64,000 nt of DNA from Rhodocytophaga rosea (GTDB lineage: Bacteria > Bacteroidota > Bacteroidia > Cytophagales > 172606-1): positions 7,478,501-7,542,500 of the forward strand of contig NZ_CP048222.1 in the NCBI RefSeq assembly GCF_010119975.1, written 5' to 3'. The position numbers and the translations under genes are program-made. Below, one piece after another: positions 58,901 to 64,000 of this stretch. Numbering within the stretch: the stretch's first letter is position 1; each line of letters opens with the position of its first letter. The notes below the pieces were generated by a model. The model saw nothing but the letters and a program-made list of their open reading frames with translations. It was not told the DNA's origin and searched no databases.

Positions 58901-58991
58901 TTCCTATTTCGCAAAGTGTTTTCAGCAGCGTTTCGGTACAACACCCAAAGCCTATAGCAAATCCGTTACAGGCCATACAAAAAAAAATTAA
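52965..58991 (+). CDS. Giant hybrid: degenerate protein kinase, AAA ATPase, GAF, histidine kinase, receiver, AraC
   Basis: The 2008-residue protein starts with a serine/threonine-kinase fold (residues 1-280). The catalytic loop reads HNQLTSEN (H124-N125-Q126) where HRD or HKD is expected, although DFG (144-146) remains. An AAA/NACHT-like ATPase follows, with Walker A GYSGVGKTS near residue 324 and Walker B MFIDDWQWAD. A long helical TPR-like region comes next, then a GAF domain (about 1305-1465), a histidine kinase with H near 1491 (NISHELRTP) and HATPase, a receiver domain with phospho-Asp near 1802 (ISDIMMP), and an AraC DNA-binding domain (about 1908-1998). Sensing to DNA binding is thus in one chain. 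The family is known; the AraC end is unusual. Confidence 0.93.
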   Translation: MDQSPSYGQLIYQGKACAIYIVHVPEEETKKIRKVLHSDSEGSQEENYLKNELDITRHLSIEGVRKAFAIKNLEGKLILELEYVEGTTLKERLRNSPFTQDHFLTISIQMASILGNLHQQHILHNQLTSENILINNRDEVKFIDFGLAGKPSVKDVDVESPAFVQESLAYISPEQTGRLNQVVDERSDLYSLGVVFYEMLTGKLPFESNTPLELMYAHIAHTPFTPHVVNPTIPAVISSIVTKLLEKKADDRYQTCLGLVADLQKCHNQLLQQGKITEFSLGENDFTEKFQISQKLYGREKEMAQLLQLWEKSCAGYFQLLFISGYSGVGKTSLVQTLHKPITERSGYFVSGKFDQYYRNIPYYAWIQVFESFINQILSESHTRVEYWKKTILEAVGTQGKLLVDVVGNLEILIGKQPEVAEASPVENQNRFNQIVINFITAISGQKHPLFMFIDDWQWADFPSLELLKVVATSEQIRYLTLTGSYRDNEVDQTHPLLEKWQEIQKQHREIYQIQLSNLNVDHIGQLLNDTLHCPVSYCLPFTQLIFSKTQGNPFFVRQLLHSIHEAHLLQYNASLKRWDWNVEKIRQLNITDNVVEFMAGKILRMPVASQQVLKLASCIGTTFQVETLAIIYQKNSNQTSRELQKPLQEDMIISDGATYKFAHDRIQQAVYSLIPENERSRVHWQIGTLLLHNVKEQADAENLLNEQLFEIVNQLNAGKALISEEEESVQLATLNLQAGQKAKSASAFQPAAQYFRNGIDLLPPDAWLKYYELTFPLYEQGAECEFLIGEQESSEQHYQTLLTHARTALEKANILAFQVWQYISLFKLEAANQKAVLGLHLTGIDVPQTESVLIEEIASLEAQIESVIKRQNIHDFIDVPPVSDQELIVQMKNLYGLAFQTFYINQLAQMKFAVLQGVMRSFKYGRFDLSANMFAMYCRILASGDKYQEAYRFARLAIQLADANPKAREKTQVYSRSAFWGMPYGEHLSKTIPIFNRGIEVGWDAGDLVQSSANYLDVAIHMFHKGDHLKEVEEYGAKGAEFGRKVNFILSYYACTLEKRVAAYLQRREKADNLTDESFLPEQLQRINQGLVKGFLWFNKIQTKFWFEEYKEAYQIASEQSASSHVRMESNIKWADYHFYQAITCSQLLLATHTQADIQQLRQEIGRCYRKIKLKADACPSNFLHKQLLIEAELARLDGRKWEASELYDRAIAEAKKHSFTHIEALGNQLAAKHWHQVGKADFAGIYFLNARQLYQKWGAIAKVQDLEAKYPQYFIHALKRDEEISLHSSIEKGQSLSRTLDFEGIIRSIQAISGEMVLSGLLEKMMQYVLEMAGAVKGILIEKQGDQLIIQATGLARGNIQVLQGVSIEKSTELPLSIVQFVARTQKSILLDNALQNSRYAYDPYIQYYRPLSLLCFPILRKEKLMAIFYLENNLLAGVFSSDRLHALKILTTQMAISLENALLYENRLESEKKHEIEKAKSRFFENISHELRTPLTLILGPLERKVTKANKEINPEEYQMMHRNAHRLLQLINQLLDLSKLETGNMHLQVTPMDIRGFFENSIQSFIPLARQKNIAFSYQLPDELIEGYADSDKLSKIITNLLGNAFKFTPEQGQVQLEVSCPDKDGEWLQIRVTDTGPGMKPKELSRVFDRFYQTDTSQQKASGSGLGLALVKELVELHKGKISVNSEFGKGTEFIVDLPVGAAHFTAGEKAGKEGDDQPVNVIAQEEPIQSQSEKAVSLPGKKSRGKKQLLVVEDHPDLSRFMVGILSKDYFVSQARDGVEGLAQAIKEIPDLIISDIMMPHMDGYALCQQLKNDERTSHIPIILLTAKADVYSKITGLETGADDYLAKPFHEQELFARIKNLIRQREKLQEKFAQNIHLAPRELSIPSQDQRFLQKVMEITETELSNPQFGVEKFSQEIGMSRAQLYRKLHALTGFSPNEFLQEYRLKRAASLIENQFDNITQIAFETGFTSPSYFAKCFQQRFGTTPKAYSKSVTGHTKKN

Positions 58992-59088
58992 CCCTGCTAG
59001 GTTCACATCTAAGGGCCATTCTACCCATATAAGTTACCGATGCATTACGCTAATCAGTTCTGCCCTACAGTTCTATAACATATATCGG

Positions 59089-59131
59089 ATGAATCAATTT
59101 TGCTAGTATTTGAATCATTTGCGGCAGTTTC
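59089..59131 (+). promoter_or_regulatory. 43-bp shared upstream element, copy 2
   Basis: This is the partner of 52757-52799 (35/43 identical, no gaps). It lies 130 bp before the outer-membrane barrel start, in the 270-bp gap after the giant kinase gene. The distance to the start codon is similar in both places. Confidence 0.7.
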
Positions 59132-59261
59132 TCCTTCGCCAGGCGCTTACCTTTGACATAGTTGATTACAAACAAAAAGTGGCCATATCAGGCATGATAT
59201 CACTCACTCTACCTAGCAATGCCAGATAATCTGGTAAGGTATTACAGAAACCGCTACAATT

Positions 59262-61364
59262 ATGAAAAAGATTTTTACCCTTTACTTTTTATTCATAGTG
59301 GGCGTTCAATTCGCTTCCGGGCAAATAATTACTTCCGGGAAATCCTTCTTAAGCAGCAACTTTACCGGTAGTTTAGAAAAAGTGGCAGGTCAACCATCTA
59401 TTGGTGCGAAGCAAACAGAACGAAATACTATGGATACCCTTTCCTCCAGGAATCCTGTATTTTCTACTCTTGTAGCAACCAGACATAATCCTGCTGTTGA
59501 ACGTGTCTCTTTGGTGCCAGTGATCAGGCACATCACCATTACACCCATTCTACTATCCCAAGCATATAACCTTTCTGCCGGAATAAGAGCAGTAGACCAT
59601 ACAGGGTTAGACGTTCCACAAATGAATTATACAGCCTATGGTACTAGCGGTTCTGTTTCTTTTTCGGCAGGATATGGGGCACAAAAAAAGTCATCGGCAA
59701 ATCTGCAACTTACCCATCGTACCAGAAAAATCACGCTTTATGCGGATTACCTTTTTATGATCAATCACTTCAGGCAAACCTTTATTAACTACCGGAAAGT
59801 TGATTACCAAGGCTTAACCACACAAACCTGGGATAGCATCGTACGCAATCCATTGGTATACCATCATGCCCTCAATACAGGAATGGAATATAGGCTGAGC
59901 CAGAGAACCAGCCTGAATGCTTCACTTTCCGGATTCAGCAATGCCGTAACTGTAAATGATGAAAACATCCGGACGAATATGATGCAAGGAGATCAGGCCA
60001 CAACGCCAGTACTTCTCACACACCTGGAAAAAAATCAGTGGAGCCATTGGAGAGGTGTTGTGTCACTGCACCACCAGTTTGCGAAGGAACAGGAATTAAA
60101 TGCGGAACTGGGATATCTCTATTCACAAGCCAATGATCTGCACCACTTTGTCCAGAATAATTCAAATAGTAGTGACACTCCTTCCGGCACCAATCCTTTT
60201 GCTGTCGATAGAAAAATACCGATACAAGTAGCAATGAGCAGCGTGAACTATACAAAACACTTTAGCAAGCAAAGTAAGCTAGAGGCTGGTATAAAAGGTT
60301 CCGTGGCCAATCTGGAGAGTCAGGTAGTGTTGAACAGATTTAAACAAGACCAATGGCAAAGGGATAGTACCGCCAGCTATCAGATGAACAGGCTGGAATA
60401 TATTGGGGCTGCTTACCTTGCGATCAGTCATCAATTGAATGCTAAAACGAAGTTAAATACAAGTCTGCGCTGGGAGTATAGCCACACACAGATTCATAAT
60501 GCCCAGAATAAAGAATTGGTACAACGGCGCTCGGGTATTTTACTTCCCAGCCTGTCGTTTTCCAGGGAGTTTTCTCAAGCAAGCAGCCTACAGCTTTCGT
60601 ATGCCCGTAGCCTACACCGTCCGGCATATAACTTTCTAGCCGCCTATATTTTTCCTACGGATGCCTTTTCTGGCAATATGAATTTAAGGCCTTCTACGGT
60701 AGATGCTCTGGCCGCCACTTTCCAGGTAAAAGAAAAATATCAGGTAATGCTAGGCTATACTTATTCTAAAAATCCAATTCTTCCACTGCAATTCCATGTA
60801 AATTCCCAAACCAATCAGCAGTATGCACAAGCTGAGAATTTAAAAGATATTCAGCACTACTACCTTACCTTCTCCTTTCAGTCAAACATTGCTCCCTGGT
60901 GGCAGGTACAAAATAAGATAGTTGGAAACTGGCAACGGAACCGAACTGTATACGAAGGCACTCCGCTACAGGCACAGAAAACCTATGGGAATATCCAGAT
61001 AGCAAATATATTAAGGCTTCCTCACGACTATTCTGCTGAAATTACAGGGTTTTACCAGACAATGAGTTTGTATGGCGTTGGGTATATGAAAGCCTTTGGA
61101 GGACTAAATATAGGTGTGCAGAAAAAGTTAAGAAATAATCAGGGACTGTTAAAACTGACCGCAGATGATATACTCGGAACGATGGGTATTAGGGTAGTAA
61201 ATCATCAGCCTGCTGTACAGTTGAACCATGCGATACAAGCCAGATTTGTCGAACCACGGATTTTCCGGCTCACCTACTCCCGCACCTTTGGTAACCTGCA
61301 GGTAAAACGGGTATCTCATCTGTCGGGCACTTGTGAGGAAGAAGCAAACCGGGCCACGAAATGA
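59262..61364 (+). CDS. Outer-membrane beta-barrel protein without a plug domain
   Basis: The 700-residue protein has a signal peptide (KKIFTLYFLFIVGVQFASGQ), a short variable stretch and then a series of amphipathic beta strands with the alternating pattern of a large barrel. The C-terminus (FRLTYSRTFGNLQVKR then CEEEANRATK) matches the OMP_b-brl_3 family, whose members normally carry a carboxypeptidase-like domain and a TonB plug in front of the barrel. No plug or TonB box is visible here, so it looks shortened at the front or specialised. The shared 43-bp element links it with the giant kinase. Transport substrate unknown. Confidence 0.8.
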   Translation: MKKIFTLYFLFIVGVQFASGQIITSGKSFLSSNFTGSLEKVAGQPSIGAKQTERNTMDTLSSRNPVFSTLVATRHNPAVERVSLVPVIRHITITPILLSQAYNLSAGIRAVDHTGLDVPQMNYTAYGTSGSVSFSAGYGAQKKSSANLQLTHRTRKITLYADYLFMINHFRQTFINYRKVDYQGLTTQTWDSIVRNPLVYHHALNTGMEYRLSQRTSLNASLSGFSNAVTVNDENIRTNMMQGDQATTPVLLTHLEKNQWSHWRGVVSLHHQFAKEQELNAELGYLYSQANDLHHFVQNNSNSSDTPSGTNPFAVDRKIPIQVAMSSVNYTKHFSKQSKLEAGIKGSVANLESQVVLNRFKQDQWQRDSTASYQMNRLEYIGAAYLAISHQLNAKTKLNTSLRWEYSHTQIHNAQNKELVQRRSGILLPSLSFSREFSQASSLQLSYARSLHRPAYNFLAAYIFPTDAFSGNMNLRPSTVDALAATFQVKEKYQVMLGYTYSKNPILPLQFHVNSQTNQQYAQAENLKDIQHYYLTFSFQSNIAPWWQVQNKIVGNWQRNRTVYEGTPLQAQKTYGNIQIANILRLPHDYSAEITGFYQTMSLYGVGYMKAFGGLNIGVQKKLRNNQGLLKLTADDILGTMGIRVVNHQPAVQLNHAIQARFVEPRIFRLTYSRTFGNLQVKRVSHLSGTCEEEANRATK

Positions 61365-61630
61365 ACCATTGGCTATACATTCTTACGAGTTCTTTTGTAA
61401 ATAAAATACCAGTAACATATCCATATATCATTATTTGAATCAGGAATACTATGAGTCAAATACGTCAGGAATTGATGCGATTTTTGTTGGTTTTTACCTA
61501 CAGGATAATTATATTTGATTACCCTCAAACAGCTGGAAATCAATATAATATTTAGTATTACCTAGTGAGCATTGCTTGATTTTTAACTAGACAGATTTCT
61601 AACCTTTTATCCACTTCTATTTACACATTT

Positions 61631-62824
61631 ATGGCTGTTATTACCCAACCCCGTACTTTAGAAAATCTCCAGGAGATTTATGAAAAGTGTGCCCAACGTG
61701 CGCCCCAGTATGACCGTGAAAATAAGTTTTTTCACGAAGACTTTGAAGATCTTCGGGAAGCAGGATATTTACTGATGCCTGTTCCGGAAGAATTAGGAGG
61801 TTTCGGTATGTCGCTGGCAGAAGTTGCCCAGAAACAACGGGAACTAGCTTACTATGCTGCGCCCACTGCCCTTGGTGTCAATATGCATTTATACTGGATA
61901 GGCTCCGCTGCTGATAACTGGCGCAGGGGAGATACCTCTGTAGAATGGCTCTTACGGGAGGCAGCCGCCGGAAAAGTATTTGCCGCTGGTCATGCTGAAT
62001 CTGGAAATGATCTGCCGGTGGTATGGTCTACAACCAAAGCTGAAAAAGTAGAAGGAGGCTATAAGTTCACCGGAAGAAAATCTTTTGGAAGCCTTTCTCC
62101 GGTATGGTCCTACCTGGGAATTCATGCCCTGGATGACAGTGACCCGGAAAATCCGAAAATTGTACATGCCTTTATGCCCAGAGAATCATCTGGCTATGAA
62201 ATAAAACAGACCTGGGATAATGTACTGGGTATGCGTGCCACCCGAAGTGATGATACCATACTGAACGGTGTATTTGTTCCGGATCAGTATATTCTCCGGG
62301 TAGTACCGGCTGGCTTTAAAGGGATGGATGGGTATATTGCCGGCCTTTTCTTCTGGTTTCTGACCGGCATCAGCAACGTATATTACAGTTTGTCGCGCCG
62401 GGTGTTTGACCTCACGGTTGAAAAGATTAAAACCAAAAGTTCCATTGCATTGACTAAAAAGTCGATGGTGCATCATGCCGGGGTGCAGATGGATATAGGC
62501 GAATTATTTATGGAACTGGAAGGAGTGGAAGCTCAACTCAATTTCATTGCCAATCAATACAGTTCTGGTGTAGACTATGGACCAGCCTGGCCGCTGAAAT
62601 TCATTGCCATGAAAGGCCGGGTAATGGAAGCCAACTGGAAAATAGTAGACAAAGCCCTGGATATATCAGGTGGATTTGGAATTTTTCCATCCTCAGGTTT
62701 GGAGAGGCTCATCAGGGATGCCCGGTTAGGCCGGATTCATCCAACCAATAGTTACCTGTCAAAAGAATTGCTGGGGAAAGCCAATCTGGGCGTAGATTTC
62801 GATACCCAGCCAAGATGGGGATAA
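61631..62824 (+). CDS. Acyl-CoA dehydrogenase-family flavoprotein
   Basis: The 397-residue protein has acyl-CoA dehydrogenase length and layout. The N-terminal helical domain has PVPEELGGFGMSLAEVAQ, the middle beta domain has KFTGRKSFGSLSPVWSY and DNVLGMRATRSDDTILNGVFVP, and the C-terminal helical bundle has DISGGFGIFPSSGLERLIRDARLGRIHPTNS, which should bind FAD. The usual catalytic Glu could not be placed with certainty. It may act in fatty acid or branched acid oxidation, or be of the DszC/monooxygenase-like type in this family. It is single, with a strong terminator. Confidence 0.85.
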   Translation: MAVITQPRTLENLQEIYEKCAQRAPQYDRENKFFHEDFEDLREAGYLLMPVPEELGGFGMSLAEVAQKQRELAYYAAPTALGVNMHLYWIGSAADNWRRGDTSVEWLLREAAAGKVFAAGHAESGNDLPVVWSTTKAEKVEGGYKFTGRKSFGSLSPVWSYLGIHALDDSDPENPKIVHAFMPRESSGYEIKQTWDNVLGMRATRSDDTILNGVFVPDQYILRVVPAGFKGMDGYIAGLFFWFLTGISNVYYSLSRRVFDLTVEKIKTKSSIALTKKSMVHHAGVQMDIGELFMELEGVEAQLNFIANQYSSGVDYGPAWPLKFIAMKGRVMEANWKIVDKALDISGGFGIFPSSGLERLIRDARLGRIHPTNSYLSKELLGKANLGVDFDTQPRWG

Positions 62825-62892
62825 AAATTAGTTGAGTTGCAATAGTGTTATAAATTGATAAACAGGTAATTATATTAAGGCTCTCATCATAT

Positions 62893-62928
62893 AGGCCAAT
62901 GCATAAGATCACTGGTATGCATTGGCCT
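62893..62928 (+). terminator. Terminator after the acyl-CoA dehydrogenase gene
   Basis: AGGCCAATGCAT (62893-62904) pairs perfectly over 12 bp with ATGCATTGGCCT (62917-62928), followed by TTTG. It lies 69 bp after the stop and may also serve the convergent CDF gene (stop 62980). Confidence 0.7.
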
Positions 62929-62979
62929 TTGAGTATGTATAAGTATCAGGTATTTCCGGCAGAAACTATAAACGGCTGT

Positions 62980-63864
62980 CTAAAAAGGTTCGATATGTAT
63001 CAATACATCATATATTTGCCTGTTTTCCAGCAGAATGGCATCTTTCACCTGATGTGCAATCCGGTGGCCTTCTTTTACCGATAAGTGGCCATCTACCAGT
63101 ACATGCAGATCAACAAAGTACTCGAACCCCATTTTTCGCACCAACGCTTTATCCAATCCTCTTACCCCTTCTACCTGCATCGCTACTTGCCTGATTCCAT
63201 CAAGTATTTCTTCAGGAGGAGCCACATCCATTATTTCGCCCATAGCAGGAATGAAAATATGGTAGGCATTAAACACGATGATCACTGAAGCAATTAAGGC
63301 CGCCCAGTCATCCGCATTCTCGTAGCCTTCGCCTCCAATTAAAGCAATGGTAATTCCGAGAAATGCGGTAAAAGAGGTAATGGCATCACTGCGGTGGTGC
63401 CAGGCATCGGCCTTTACAGCCGTACTATTAATCTGCTTGCCTGTTTGATTGATCCGCCGGAATAAAAATTCTTTCAGTACAATTACGCCACCCAATACAA
63501 CAAGCGTAAAAGGGGCAGGTACTTTATGGGGTGTAAGTATATTCTTCACACTTTGAATCGCAATCAGAATAGCCGCTCCGATCAGCAACAAAGCTACCAC
63601 GATAGTAGCCAGGGGTTCTGCTTTGCCATGCCCATACGGATGATCAGAGTCAGGGCCTTTCGACGCAACCTTTAATCCTGCCCATACAATCAAGGAAGAG
63701 AATATATCTGAGGTAGATTCGATCGCATCTGCAATTAAGGCATACGAATTACCAAAAATACCAGCGATTCCTTTTACGATAGCAAGCAGCGCATTCGCCA
63801 GTATACTGATTAACGTTGTTTTCAAGCCCTGATCCGTTGCATGACTCACTTTGCTATTTGCCAT
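62980..63864 (-). CDS. Cation diffusion facilitator (CDF) family transporter
   Basis: The 294-residue protein has six membrane segments and the CDF metal-site motifs: ALIADAIESTSDIFSS in helix 2, DSDHPYGHGKAEPLA after helix 3, and DAWHHRSDAITS in helix 5. The cytoplasmic C-terminal domain (FEYFVDLHVLVDGHLSVKEGH) is present. It exports zinc, iron or another divalent metal in exchange for protons. The HxxxD/DxxxD composition does not settle which metal. It is single and convergent with the acyl-CoA dehydrogenase gene. Confidence 0.93.
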   Translation of the reverse strand: MANSKVSHATDQGLKTTLISILANALLAIVKGIAGIFGNSYALIADAIESTSDIFSSLIVWAGLKVASKGPDSDHPYGHGKAEPLATIVVALLLIGAAILIAIQSVKNILTPHKVPAPFTLVVLGGVIVLKEFLFRRINQTGKQINSTAVKADAWHHRSDAITSFTAFLGITIALIGGEGYENADDWAALIASVIIVFNAYHIFIPAMGEIMDVAPPEEILDGIRQVAMQVEGVRGLDKALVRKMGFEYFVDLHVLVDGHLSVKEGHRIAHQVKDAILLENRQIYDVLIHIEPF

Positions 63865-64000
63865 TGCCAGAGTAATCTTTAACCTTTTGAAGAAGTAAAC
63901 CGAAAGAGTTGTTTTATACTGATACTGAAGAATTTCGGTTTTTTGCTTATAACATTCCCTGTATTCGATTATTGTGCAGAACTATGCCAACAACTACTAA

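Noticed and set aside
59262-61364. The barrel protein as an ordinary TonB-dependent receptor
   Set aside because: There is no plug or TonB box in the N-terminal part, so the full receptor call is not supported.
1-64000. CRISPR array, tRNA/rRNA genes, prophage, replication origin
   Set aside because: I looked for repeat-spacer patterns, cloverleaf-like segments and phage structural genes and found none I could support; a covariance-model search was not possible.

Overview
The window looks like chromosome of a Bacteroidota bacterium of the order Cytophagales, possibly close to Rhodocytophaga; the genus is a guess from gene content. The supporting markers are a type IX secretion sorting-domain protein, DUF3127 and DUF4494 proteins, a head-GIN protein, an outer-membrane barrel with the C-terminal signature of the OMP_b-brl_3 family, TPR and hybrid sensor kinases, many short lipoprotein signals, and a TAnnTTTG-type promoter before tyrS. 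No rRNA, tRNA, CRISPR array or prophage was recognised.

Layout. 1-1.9 kb: end of a surface-polysaccharide operon (hexapeptide acyltransferase cut by the window edge, and a GT-B-like transferase). 2-14.3 kb: an OB-fold DUF3127 protein with an SSB-like tail, moeA, a homocysteine methyltransferase, a two-subunit molybdenum hydroxylase whose cofactor MoeA could supply, a Tat-type cupin with an AraC regulator, a Nudix hydrolase and a TldD/PmbA protease pair. 14.5-26.7 kb: mostly small or secreted proteins (sugar-phosphate isomerase-like lipoprotein, M16 protease, T9SS cargo, head-GIN protein, Kazal lipoprotein, TerB-like, L-type lectin, STAS-like, DUF4494, DUF1349), including two diverged copies of an unknown family sharing a GFCAP motif (14508 and 26357). 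26.9-31.5 kb: housekeeping (tyrS, TPR protein, miaE, glycosyltransferase, trpS).

32.0-46.5 kb is the most striking region. Two copies of a 1165-bp ISAs1-family insertion sequence lie in the same orientation and bracket about 12 kb. Neither copy has a direct repeat of its own, but the two outer ends are flanked by the same 10 bp, TTATTAGATA. The whole 14,490-bp block therefore looks like one composite transposon with a single target duplication. Its cargo is an MFS carrier divergent from a tartrate dehydrogenase-like enzyme, a very large ThuA/sugar dehydrogenase/cytochrome c protein broken by a one-base frameshift in a G tract, a TPR histidine kinase, and a PAS histidine kinase broken by an in-frame TAG.

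46.6-64 kb: GNAT acetyltransferase, SGNH hydrolase, GH13 glucosidase and a Tat-exported glycoside hydrolase; then a 2008-residue fusion of degenerate protein kinase, AAA ATPase, GAF, histidine kinase, receiver and AraC domains, followed by an outer-membrane barrel that lacks a plug. A 43-bp element (35/43 identical, ungapped) lies upstream of both the giant kinase and the barrel gene, which suggests co-regulation, perhaps by the kinase's own AraC domain. The window closes with an acyl-CoA dehydrogenase-like protein and a cation-efflux transporter.
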